A stretch of DNA of 51,195 nucleotides from a virus: the IMG/VR virus record IMGVR_UViG_3300009024_000019, positions 1 to 51,195 of that record; one strand, written 5' to 3'. Below the pieces are notes generated by a model. The model searched no databases. It was not told where the DNA came from and saw nothing but the letters and a program-made list of their open reading frames with translations. Positions 1 to 7,973 of the stretch are shown one piece after another. A program made the translations under genes and the position numbers. The first letter of the stretch is position 1; every line of letters begins with the position of its first letter.

Positions 1-1058
1 AATTTACCCATATGTCCTAATAAATAAACTGCCTTATTTGGAACTTCTAAATCAAATTCAGGTTTTATTCCTAATTCTTCACAGAAATAACCTGTTAGTA
101 TAGTTGTAGAACCGTCTTCGTAGTGTACATCCGGTTTATAAGATTTACCGAGTATTGTTATAGGTAGGGAATTTTCTTGAGCGTGTTTAACTAAAGTCTC
201 TGCAAGATTTTTAGCTTGTTTCTCTCTAGCATTCATTATTGCATCAAATAAATCATACCCTAAACCTAACTTTTCTGCCATATGACGTAAGGCGATATTG
301 TCCCTTGGGTGGCATCCTCCTCCATCTCCCATACCTGCTGTCATATAAGCTTTACCGAGTATACGGTATGTGGATCTTTCTAATGCTCCTGTTACTACGT
401 CTACATTCATATTACCTCCTTTTTCGGCAACATCTTGTATCATGTTAACTAAAGTTACTTTTGTAGAAATAAATGTATTGTAAAATATTTTAATACCTTC
501 TGCTTCATCCCAAGTTCCTACTTCATACCGTGTACCTTCTGTGATAAACGTTTTGTAAAAATCGAGTAACATCTTAGCATCTCCGGTCATTGAACCGTCT
601 TCAGTTCCAATAATAACCATCTCAGGATTAACCATATCCCATTTAACTGTACCCATTGCAATTAAATAAGGATTGTAGATAAATCTTCCGTTAGGAATTA
701 AATCTATAAACTCTCTTCTAATTGTTCCTGGTAGTACAGTTGAGATTAAAACTACTAATTGATCTTTTGTAACATACTTGTTTGTTTCAGTAAGTACGTC
801 TTTTACAATCTGGTAGTTAAAGTCTTTGTTTGGTAAATGTGCTGTTGGATACCTACCATCATAGGCAGGATCGTGAGGTGTTGGAACCGCTATAAATATC
901 ATTTCTCTACCTTTACAAACTTCTCCTATGGTTTCTACCATATTAAAGTTTTCCGGTTCAACTTTTGTTACATCGTAACCTATAACGTCGTGTTTTTCTG
1001 CCATTACTTCGGCAGCATCTTTTCCGAGTTTTCCAACTCCTATAAAGCCTATTTTCAT
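1..1058 (-). CDS. Nucleotide-sugar dehydrogenase (UDP-glucose/UDP-ManNAc dehydrogenase family), 3' end cut by window edge
   Basis: The 352 visible codons start at an ATG at 1058. A Rossmann motif GVGKLG lies at residues 7-12, followed by a strand ending in an Asp that should bind NAD. Further on, the segment GDGGGCHPRD holds the active-site Cys of the UDP-glucose dehydrogenase family, with the usual helix and second Rossmann segment (ITILGKSYKPD) after it. Enzymes of this family oxidise C6 of a nucleotide sugar to a uronic acid in two NAD-dependent steps. The family is usually about 400-450 aa, so a short C-terminal part is missing. It is separated from the modification operon upstream by a 34-nt gap carrying a promoter-like motif, so it may be expressed separately. 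It probably supplies an activated sugar acid to the neighbouring glycosyltransferases. The exact substrate is unknown. Confidence 0.85.
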   Translation of the reverse strand, partial: MKIGFIGVGKLGKDAAEVMAEKHDVIGYDVTKVEPENFNMVETIGEVCKGREMIFIAVPTPHDPAYDGRYPTAHLPNKDFNYQIVKDVLTETNKYVTKDQLVVLISTVLPGTIRREFIDLIPNGRFIYNPYLIAMGTVKWDMVNPEMVIIGTEDGSMTGDAKMLLDFYKTFITEGTRYEVGTWDEAEGIKIFYNTFISTKVTLVNMIQDVAEKGGNMNVDVVTGALERSTYRILGKAYMTAGMGDGGGCHPRDNIALRHMAEKLGLGYDLFDAIMNAREKQAKNLAETLVKHAQENSLPITILGKSYKPDVHYEDGSTTILTGYFCEELGIKPEFDLEVPNKAVYLLGHMGK

Positions 1059-1076
1059 ACTAACATTTATTATTTT

Positions 1077-1085
1077 TATAAATAG
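1077..1085 (-). promoter_or_regulatory. Promoter-like motif CTATTTATA upstream of the nucleotide-sugar dehydrogenase
   Basis: The coding strand reads CTATTTATA, ending 18 nt before the ATG at 1058, in a 34-nt intergenic gap. It matches the motif found in front of other transcription units in this window. The promoter role is inferred from position and recurrence. Confidence 0.45.
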
Positions 1086-1092
1086 AGCACTG

Positions 1093-1923
1093 TTAAAAGT
1101 TCATTGTAGTTTTAGTAGGCCAGGTTGAAGGTTTATACTCTAACTTATCTTCTAAATTTTTTTTAATTTTAGCAAAATTATTCCAGTCTTTTAATAGACT
1201 GATAGATACCGGGGTTTCTTTCTGCTGTATGTATTTTAGTTTAGGGAGTAAATACTTCTCCATGAAACTGTAATGCTGATTTGGACTAGGGTGAGAGTCT
1301 GGGTTTACCTCTCCTTTAGGGGAGAAGCAGTATACTTTATCACTGCAGTCTAATTGGTGCATAGTAATACATAAATCGGTAAAATTATTATCAACTAAAT
1401 AGTCAAGTTTTTTAAATATAGGTTTACATTTATTTAACTCTATCTCAGTTAAGTATTCAAAGTTACTGTTGAATCCCGGCTCTCCTAAATGTGTGCCTAT
1501 CCTTAAATCTAACATAAAAGTCATTAAGTACTTAATGTTATGATATTCAAGTAGGTCTTTTACCGTTTTTATGTAATTTACCGTTTCTACTAAGTCTTGT
1601 TGAAATGAAAAGTACTTATCTACATATTCTTTGGTATAGAAAGGATTATTAGTAATATTTCCTGCGCAAAGATATTCCTGGTTAGAATGTTTATCGTATT
1701 TGTCTTCTCTAGCGCAGCTGCTCCACTGAATTATAACTTGATCTTGTGTAAAATTTTCTTTTGAATCTAGGTATTTAATAATTTTATGAAAAATCGCTCT
1801 GTTTCCTGATCCTGCTTTTCCATAATTTGTATATGTGCTGTAATATGAACTAAGAAAATCTGCCCAAGTTGGCCAATCAAATTTAGTATAACTACATCCA
1901 AAGGTTATAAGGTTGCTTTTCAT
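1093..1923 (-). CDS. SGNH/GDSL-like hydrolase-fold protein
   Basis: 276 aa. The N-terminus has strand-then-motif FGCSYT (residues 8-13), which corresponds to block I of SGNH hydrolases with GCS in place of GDS and Ser11 as the likely nucleophile. A Gly/Asn-containing segment GKAGSGNR (35-42) resembles blocks II/III. Near the C-terminus DSHPSPNQH (209-217) resembles block V, which carries the catalytic Asp and His. SGNH enzymes cleave or transfer esters such as acetyl groups on sugars. Start ATG overlaps by one base the stop of the putative glycosyltransferase upstream, so the two are translationally coupled. A sugar O-acetyl esterase or transferase acting on the operon's product is plausible but not shown. 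A second SGNH-like gene lies one gene upstream (3217-4155). Confidence 0.6.
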   Translation of the reverse strand: MKSNLITFGCSYTKFDWPTWADFLSSYYSTYTNYGKAGSGNRAIFHKIIKYLDSKENFTQDQVIIQWSSCAREDKYDKHSNQEYLCAGNITNNPFYTKEYVDKYFSFQQDLVETVNYIKTVKDLLEYHNIKYLMTFMLDLRIGTHLGEPGFNSNFEYLTEIELNKCKPIFKKLDYLVDNNFTDLCITMHQLDCSDKVYCFSPKGEVNPDSHPSPNQHYSFMEKYLLPKLKYIQQKETPVSISLLKDWNNFAKIKKNLEDKLEYKPSTWPTKTTMNF

Positions 1924-3227
1924 TAATATTGATATGGAGGTAGTTTTTCAAAATATTGTTGAAAAGTTAGAAAATTTAAATAATCTAATGTTTCTTGTTT
2001 ACTTTCAAATAGAAATCTGTTAAAGTTATGTATTAATGTTTCTTCCATTTCTTGAGTAATTTTGTAGAGTTCTTCAAAGCTTAACTTACTTAGTTTATTT
2101 AAAATTATTTCTACTTTTAACACTCTTTGTACCAAGTCCTCTTCTTCATCGTAACTTTCATCCCACCATCTATCAAAAGTTTTATACCCAAGTTGCTTAA
2201 GTTCTTTTAAAGTATTAGGATTTCCAATCACTACAAAAGGTTGTAGCATATACATTGGTTTAAATATTTTTTCCGAAAGAAACATTATCTCTTTATTGTA
2301 TAGTGTTTCTGTAACAACGTTTAAAAATGTACTTTGGTGAAACTCAAGATTTATATCATGTGCTTTATTACTATTATCTGGATTATCTATTACATGTATG
2401 GGTTTTTCAAAGTCGTATGAGTCTACATAATCATATATCCAAGATGGGATATATTTCCTTTCTATTGCTTTTAACGGTCGAAACTCTGTTCCCTCAGGAA
2501 GTTCATGAGGACCCATTGTTAGTATAGTCTTATCTCTTAAATAAGGGTTAGTTTCAATAGCTCCAAATATTAATACTCTACCTAGTCTCGGTCTTCTGTT
2601 CAAACATAAAAAATGCTTTACTTTTTGTTCTTCCCTGTTCCTGGTTAATATTTTATTGAAGTGCTCTAATAATTGCTCTTTAGTTTTTGATTTTCTTAAT
2701 TTATAATCACCGGGAATAAACCAAGGAAAATTTTCAAAATAAGAGTATTTTAAAATCTCAACTTTAGGTTTTACTTCTAACGTAGGATTTAATTCTCTTT
2801 TCTTTATTAAAAAATCTCTATAGGTTTGTATTAACTGTCTATTCCCATGTGCGAAAAAAAAGTTAGTTTCATCTAATTCATTTAACTCTGCAAATTCTTC
2901 TAGCCAAAAAAGGTACCGGTCCTGATATGTTGTTCCTTCTGTATCGTACATTATACCTACTTTACACAGGCCATTCTTGCATGCTTCAATAACATTGCTT
3001 TCTAATAAAAAAGCAGGAGAGATATACATAGTTTCACTTAATCCTGAGATTGGGTATATAAATTTTTTACCAGTTTCTATAAAGTACGATGTGCTTTCTT
3101 TAAAGACTAGAGTTTCAAGTATCGGACTACCGTGTACAAACCCGATGTCTGGTTTAGTATTTAATTTATCAAAACCGAAATTTATAGCTTGGTTATAGTT
3201 TATTTCTAAGTAATGATTAAATGACAT
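1923..3227 (-). CDS. Putative glycosyltransferase (exostosin/fucosyltransferase-like C-terminal half)
   Basis: 434 aa. The N-terminal half is not recognisable. The C-terminal half contains FLCLNRRPRLGR, then STFLNVVTET, LSEKIFKPMYMLQPFVV and GNPNTLKELKQLGYKTF. This resembles the donor-binding half of GT-B enzymes of the exostosin/fucosyltransferase type, where a conserved Glu-Lys pair is followed by 'F.P....P.V.G'. Similar proteins are common in marine phage genomes next to other sugar enzymes. It sits between two SGNH-like genes, overlaps the upstream one by 11 nt (3217-3227), and shares one base with the downstream start. Transfer of a sugar to a phage or host glycan is the likely role. The donor and acceptor are unknown. 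Confidence 0.5.
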   Translation of the reverse strand: MSFNHYLEINYNQAINFGFDKLNTKPDIGFVHGSPILETLVFKESTSYFIETGKKFIYPISGLSETMYISPAFLLESNVIEACKNGLCKVGIMYDTEGTTYQDRYLFWLEEFAELNELDETNFFFAHGNRQLIQTYRDFLIKKRELNPTLEVKPKVEILKYSYFENFPWFIPGDYKLRKSKTKEQLLEHFNKILTRNREEQKVKHFLCLNRRPRLGRVLIFGAIETNPYLRDKTILTMGPHELPEGTEFRPLKAIERKYIPSWIYDYVDSYDFEKPIHVIDNPDNSNKAHDINLEFHQSTFLNVVTETLYNKEIMFLSEKIFKPMYMLQPFVVIGNPNTLKELKQLGYKTFDRWWDESYDEEEDLVQRVLKVEIILNKLSKLSFEELYKITQEMEETLIHNFNRFLFESKQETLDYLNFLTFQQYFEKLPPYQY

Positions 3228-4155
3228 TGTGGTGTACCTTTTCTTTATTAGTTATAAACTTTAGTAAGTCGTTCGCAAACTCTTTATTATCTACCAAACC
3301 TGGATGTCCTCCATCTCTAGCATATAGGTTATCTTTTGCATCATTTTTAAATTCAAAATATGGTGCTATTTGAGTTGTGTCAAATACTTTTTCTAAAGTT
3401 GAGTAAGTCCAAGGGCACCAGCTGGAGATGTATAACTTTATGTTCAGCTGGTCTGTGAGAAACTTAATAATTTGTAGATTTTTGTATGTATTGACTTTGT
3501 TATTTTCCGTAACTAGTGTGTTCATGTACCTCTTAATATGGTACATTACCTCTTGGTTTTCAGGTAGATACCTAGGGACAAAATTTATAGTTTCAAAATT
3601 ATTACGTACTTTTTTACTTGCGTTACTATCTTTTTCGGTAATTATTTCTTCCCGGTTGTAATCCGGTAGCAGTATAATAATTCTTTTTGGCTTTTTAAAT
3701 TGAGCTATACTATATAAAAGTCTTGTAATTTTAGAAATTGAGCTTCCCGGTATAGCTAGGTTAATGTATCGGTTGTCTAAAATTTGGGTGTTAACACTAT
3801 AGGCCCATGTTTTTTCCAATGGCACTCCTACTCCGTATGTAAAAGAACATCCAAATACTAAAGTATCGACTTCATCTTCAAGTATGTTCACCCCTGTATG
3901 TCTTAGTCCAAAACGGTCAAGGTTATAACATACATCTCCTTCTTTTAGGTCTGTTGTATTTTTACTAATAGCTGCAAGGGTTTCAGCCTCTTCTTCCTCA
4001 TCTAAGTACCTTACACTGTACACCTCTCCTGGGTCTGTTTTATTACAGTTTTTTATTATTTCATCTGTGTAATAAGCTAGGTGGTTTCTTCTTAAAAGAT
4101 TTCTAACTCCAAATTCAGTTGGAGATTCCCATAAGTAGTCGTAAAGGTAGTGCAT
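3217..4155 (-). CDS. SGNH/GDSL-like hydrolase-fold protein, second copy
   Basis: 312 aa from the preferred ATG at 4155. An upstream in-frame ATG at 4194 would add 13 hydrophobic residues overlapping the radical SAM gene; the later start follows that gene's stop and an A/T-rich leader. A strand ending in FGCSFTYGVGV (about residues 101-111) is a clear SGNH block I with GCS instead of GDS. NLAIPGSS resembles block II with its oxyanion Gly. Near the C-terminus DGGHP (about 281-285) supplies the Asp-His pair of block V. About 100 residues precede the fold and are unrecognised. It is diverged from the SGNH gene at 1093-1923. An esterase or acyl transferase role on sugars is inferred from the fold and context only. 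Confidence 0.65.
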   Translation of the reverse strand: MHYLYDYLWESPTEFGVRNLLRRNHLAYYTDEIIKNCNKTDPGEVYSVRYLDEEEEAETLAAISKNTTDLKEGDVCYNLDRFGLRHTGVNILEDEVDTLVFGCSFTYGVGVPLEKTWAYSVNTQILDNRYINLAIPGSSISKITRLLYSIAQFKKPKRIIILLPDYNREEIITEKDSNASKKVRNNFETINFVPRYLPENQEVMYHIKRYMNTLVTENNKVNTYKNLQIIKFLTDQLNIKLYISSWCPWTYSTLEKVFDTTQIAPYFEFKNDAKDNLYARDGGHPGLVDNKEFANDLLKFITNKEKVHHNVI

Positions 4156-4156
4156 A

Positions 4157-5419
4157 TTAAAAATAAGGTTTAAATTCAGGAACCGTTTCAACAAAATTTT
4201 GATTTCTCATTTTGTCTAATTTCTTAGTAGTCTCTACAAATCTCCTGAATACTTCCATATCACATGGTTGGCTATTCATAATACTAATTAACGATTCCCA
4301 ACCCGATACCGGTATCCCGTTTTCTTTTAGACTTGTATTGGCGTATTCTCTAATTTTCTGTGTAGCTATTGCTTTTAGATTTTCAGGTATATTGGTTATT
4401 GAATAAATATCTGGGGTCACACAAGGGTTGATGTGAAATCTTTTAATAAAGTAATCATTACTATTATATCCGGATTTTCCTACTTCACATTCTCTTATTT
4501 CATTTGGAATAATATTTAAATCAAATAGCTCTTTATGTAGTTCTACTATATTAAAAATGTTTAATATACTAACGGTAGGATGTATCCAGTACTCTATATT
4601 GCTATTAGAAATCTCAATTAAATTATTTCTAGTAGATTCCCAATTGCCTTTATGTCTTGTAAGTTCGAATACATCGCCTGTTCCGTCTATAGATAGACTT
4701 AAATGTACATTTTTAAATTTTTTCCATACATCAATAATATTTCTACCTTTAACTACTAATTTTGTAGCATTGGTGGAATATTTTAATTTTGTATCAAACC
4801 TCTGGTTCTCTTCTAAGAAGCTAATAAGCTTCCAATGTTCCGGCATTAATACGGGCTCTCCTCCGGCGAAGTGTATCTCTTGGGCTACATCTAGATTGGC
4901 ATCTAACTCATTCCAGAAATTAGTTTCATTATCTAAATTTATTAGACCGGTTTCAATATTATCATTATGGTCTCTTAATCTTATATAATCATTTGCCCAA
5001 GAAGTTGAAAATGTAGGAGAACAGGTTCTACAAGCTAGATTACAGTAGTTAGAAAATCTTATGTCCCAATATAGAAGTCTTAAATTTGTTACTTCTCCGT
5101 CTGGTTTTGTATTTTCTATTAGGTCTTTTACTTTATCGTACCAATTATTGTTCATGCCTATTCTCATTGAACTAAATCCAGCATCTTCCCTTCCTTTACA
5201 TCTTTCACAGGAAGCTGGGAGAGGTTTACCTTCAAGCATTCCCTTTCTCATTTCTTTCATCTTAGGGCTGTTTACTACTTCCTTTAGTGTCTGAGTTTTA
5301 ACATTACCTACTGCTAATTCGTTAGTAATTTCAGTCATACAGCAAGGATATGCTCTTCCATCGTTAATTATGTGTAAGTGCATCCACGGAGCTGTGCATA
5401 ATGTTTTACTGTCTTTCAT
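4157..5419 (-). CDS. Radical SAM protein with N-terminal Twitch-type cluster domain (A)
   Basis: 420 aa. The radical SAM motif CNLACRTC (Cys126, 130, 133) should bind a 4Fe-4S cluster that cleaves S-adenosylmethionine to start radical chemistry. FAGGEPV (about 184-190) is the SAM-contacting GGE motif, and SLSIDG is a typical barrel strand. Before the barrel is a Twitch-like set of cysteines: Cys8 in CTAPW, the Cys26-Cys27 pair, and Cys71/Cys74 in CERC. These probably hold an auxiliary Fe-S cluster. This N-terminal layout is known from phage and glycan-island radical SAM families of unknown substrate. It is the last of five such genes in the operon. Its stop lies one base from the next start (4155), and the stop of gene B is 6 nt before its start. 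Substrate unknown. Confidence 0.85.
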   Translation of the reverse strand: MKDSKTLCTAPWMHLHIINDGRAYPCCMTEITNELAVGNVKTQTLKEVVNSPKMKEMRKGMLEGKPLPASCERCKGREDAGFSSMRIGMNNNWYDKVKDLIENTKPDGEVTNLRLLYWDIRFSNYCNLACRTCSPTFSTSWANDYIRLRDHNDNIETGLINLDNETNFWNELDANLDVAQEIHFAGGEPVLMPEHWKLISFLEENQRFDTKLKYSTNATKLVVKGRNIIDVWKKFKNVHLSLSIDGTGDVFELTRHKGNWESTRNNLIEISNSNIEYWIHPTVSILNIFNIVELHKELFDLNIIPNEIRECEVGKSGYNSNDYFIKRFHINPCVTPDIYSITNIPENLKAIATQKIREYANTSLKENGIPVSGWESLISIMNSQPCDMEVFRRFVETTKKLDKMRNQNFVETVPEFKPYF

Positions 5420-5425
5420 AATTCT

Positions 5426-6649
5426 TTATTTAAAATAAGGTTCCCACTCAGGTAGGTAATTTTGTATTTTTAAATTTCTTGCTCTATCAAGTAAATTAAT
5501 ATAGGATTTAAATTTATCTAATTCTTTTGGACTAGCTGATTTATATAGTTCAGATTTTAGTCTATCTATTTCCATCTCTGTTAAATCTGAATTATTTTCT
5601 AAAACCTGTTGTTTTAATTCTTCTGGTAAGATCGAAACCTGTAAATGAGATGGATAATGTACGTAGTTGTGAGAAAAAAGTAATCCGAATTCTTTAAAAA
5701 AGTTTTTAAAGTTACTTAAATTATGAACATTTAAAGCACTAACAGTCTGGCATATCTCTAACTCAAATACATCTTTATATTTAGCAATTTTTGTAAAAGC
5801 AGTCATTATTGTATTCCAGTCTGATGGATATCGTACATAGTGGTTTCTATCTTCAATATCATCTATGGAGATTTGTATCTTTACCTTTTTAAATTTTTTC
5901 CATATCTCTAAAAAACTGTCCGGGAATTTTGTACTGTTTAAACTGTAACTAATTTTAATATCCTTTGCTTGGTTATTATCTATAAGCTTTTGTAAGAAGT
6001 ACCCATGTTCTTTAATTAAGGTAGGCTCTCCTCCATTTATCCAAATTTCCTGTAAGTCCTTACACTTATCGAGAAGGTTATCGTAAAATCCGTAATCTCT
6101 ATACCACTCTGTTTTTATCTCGTTTTTAAAATATTCTTTTTCAAACTCAGTACCCTTAAACACATGTATATCTTGGTTCCACCTGTTTGAAGAAAAAGGG
6201 TTACATGTGACACATTTCAAGTTGCATACTGAGCCTAGTCTTAGTTCTATGTATCTATAATTTATATCTTTTATGTGTCCTGTAGAATCAGTGTTTTTTA
6301 TATACTCTTCTAAGTATTTCCCATACTCCCTATTAGAAACTTCCCTTTTAGATTCTACACCTGCAGCTTCGTATTTGTAACATTTCTGACATAAAGAGGA
6401 GAATTCTCCGTTCATCATGTCTTTACGTAGCTTTTTAAACTTTTTTGAATTAGCTATTGAATCAAGCGAATCTTTGCTAAGAAATAAGTGCTGAGCTTCA
6501 TCATGATCTGTAGCTGCTGTAGAAGCACTATCTTTCATATCGGTAATACAGCAAGGTGTAATAGTACCTATAGGATGTGTAGCTAAATGTAGCCACGGTA
6601 GTGCACATATAGACTTACTCTTTTTACTACTTTCTATATGTTTCTCCAC
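5426..6649 (-). CDS. Radical SAM protein with N-terminal Twitch-type cluster domain (B)
   Basis: 407 aa. It has the same architecture as gene A. The Twitch-type cysteines are Cys15 (CALPW), Cys33-Cys34 and Cys87/Cys90 (CQKC). The radical SAM motif is CNLKCVTC (Cys142, 146, 149), followed by INGGEPT and a strand QISIDD, where A and C have SIDG. The start codon is GTG at 6649, lying inside the last codons of gene C and overlapping it by 16 nt; no ATG lies near a plausible N-terminus, because the CxLPW motif comes only 15 residues in. The overlap suggests coupled translation. It probably modifies the same class of substrate as its neighbours, but nothing in the sequence names it. Confidence 0.83.
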   Translation of the reverse strand: MEKHIESSKKSKSICALPWLHLATHPIGTITPCCITDMKDSASTAATDHDEAQHLFLSKDSLDSIANSKKFKKLRKDMMNGEFSSLCQKCYKYEAAGVESKREVSNREYGKYLEEYIKNTDSTGHIKDINYRYIELRLGSVCNLKCVTCNPFSSNRWNQDIHVFKGTEFEKEYFKNEIKTEWYRDYGFYDNLLDKCKDLQEIWINGGEPTLIKEHGYFLQKLIDNNQAKDIKISYSLNSTKFPDSFLEIWKKFKKVKIQISIDDIEDRNHYVRYPSDWNTIMTAFTKIAKYKDVFELEICQTVSALNVHNLSNFKNFFKEFGLLFSHNYVHYPSHLQVSILPEELKQQVLENNSDLTEMEIDRLKSELYKSASPKELDKFKSYINLLDRARNLKIQNYLPEWEPYFK

Positions 6650-7971
6650 CAGTTTAATACTTTAGGGTTTTCCGAATAGATTTCTTCTAGAGTATTTTCG
6701 TTTTTTCTCCACTTATCTACTCTAGTCAAATTTTGTTTACCTCTAACTAAGGCCTCCTTCCAATCAGGGTACTTTTCTTCAAATGTCTCTCTGTTTTTTA
6801 AATCTTCAAGACATTCTATCCAATTAGCATGTTTTGGGTTTACTTCTACTTTAGGTCTTATGTAGTCTAATATATCATCAATAACTTCGTTAAAGAGTTC
6901 TCTAGGTAGTACTTGGGGACACATAGTAACACTCCCGTCAAATGCAAATGTTGTTTTAATCAGGGTGTTGACATCTAGTTCAACTGCTAAATCAAATAAA
7001 CTCTTTAGGCTGAAAAGACCTGGGGTGGTTATAGTAAGGTCAAATGCAATACCGTATTGTCCATATTTTTGATTAAGAAATAAATATTCTTTAAAATTAT
7101 GTATCCATTGATCCCACTTAATACCATGTCTTACGTATTCAACATTTTTTCCAGTTCCGTCTATGGAAGCACAGATTTGAACCATTTTAAAGTGGGGAAG
7201 TAGGTTTTTTAGGTCCCAGTGTTTATAAGTCGTTCTACTAAAATTAGTATTGTAACGCACCCATACGTTTTTAGCTAAATCATTATTAACTAAATATTCC
7301 ATTACTTCCCAGTGTACTTCCCACATTAAAGGTTCTCCTCCTACCCAGTATATTTCCTCTATAGTACCATTCTTCACAGCTTCCCAAAGTTCAGCTTCTG
7401 CTACATCTTTTTGAAAGTTTTCAATAACTGGTTTATTTTCTTTTTTAGCCCAATGGTCACCATTTCCTTCTCTATCGTAATCGCCCATTGCTCTTCTCTC
7501 TGCTTCCCATGAAGATGAAAGTTGATCTCCGCACATTCTGCATTTAAAATTACAAAGGTTTCTTACCCTGTAATCAAAAGATATAGGAGGCATAGTTGTA
7601 AAGCCTGTTTCATCTGTTTTACTAAATGCTTCCTCAATTTTATTAGGGAATAAAGATTTATTAAAATAATCTCTATAAACAGATATATTTAGTAGTTGTT
7701 CATTACATACCGAACATTGAGGTATAACCTTACCTGCCATAAGGTCTCGTCTCACTCCTTTCATATATTCAGAGTTCCAATGTTCTTTGAGAGTACCGGG
7801 TTTATAAGAAGAAGTTCCGTCTGCTGCATCTGAGTCTAAATACTGTGTTGCCCAGGAAGCTTTTTCCCTAGATGCACAGCACATCCTCCTCTCACTCTGA
7901 GGAGAGAGGTAGGTGTGTGTCCATGGTGCTATACAAAACGTCTTATTACCTTCTTCTGGTTTAATTTTCAT
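6634..7971 (-). CDS. Radical SAM protein with N-terminal Twitch-type cluster domain (C)
   Basis: 445 aa. Twitch-type cysteines are Cys13 (CIAPW), Cys31-Cys32 and Cys86/Cys89 (CSVC). The radical SAM motif is CNFKCRMC (Cys140, 144, 147). The GGE motif is in YWVGGEPLMW and a strand CASIDGTG follows. It belongs with A and B in having the Cys-Cys pair, but it has a longer insertion between the two cluster regions, including a Ser/Asp-rich stretch at residues 47-56. It overlaps gene B by 16 nt and starts 3 nt after the stop of gene D. It is a cytoplasmic Fe-S enzyme by family. Substrate unknown. Confidence 0.85.
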   Translation of the reverse strand: MKIKPEEGNKTFCIAPWTHTYLSPQSERRMCCASREKASWATQYLDSDAADGTSSYKPGTLKEHWNSEYMKGVRRDLMAGKVIPQCSVCNEQLLNISVYRDYFNKSLFPNKIEEAFSKTDETGFTTMPPISFDYRVRNLCNFKCRMCGDQLSSSWEAERRAMGDYDREGNGDHWAKKENKPVIENFQKDVAEAELWEAVKNGTIEEIYWVGGEPLMWEVHWEVMEYLVNNDLAKNVWVRYNTNFSRTTYKHWDLKNLLPHFKMVQICASIDGTGKNVEYVRHGIKWDQWIHNFKEYLFLNQKYGQYGIAFDLTITTPGLFSLKSLFDLAVELDVNTLIKTTFAFDGSVTMCPQVLPRELFNEVIDDILDYIRPKVEVNPKHANWIECLEDLKNRETFEEKYPDWKEALVRGKQNLTRVDKWRKNENTLEEIYSENPKVLNWWRNI

Positions 7972-7973
7972 GC

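Noticed and set aside
3217-4194. Longer start at 4194 for the second SGNH-like gene
   Set aside because: It would overlap the radical SAM gene by 38 nt and add a 13-residue stretch with no match to the fold; the ATG at 4155 directly follows the stop of that gene.
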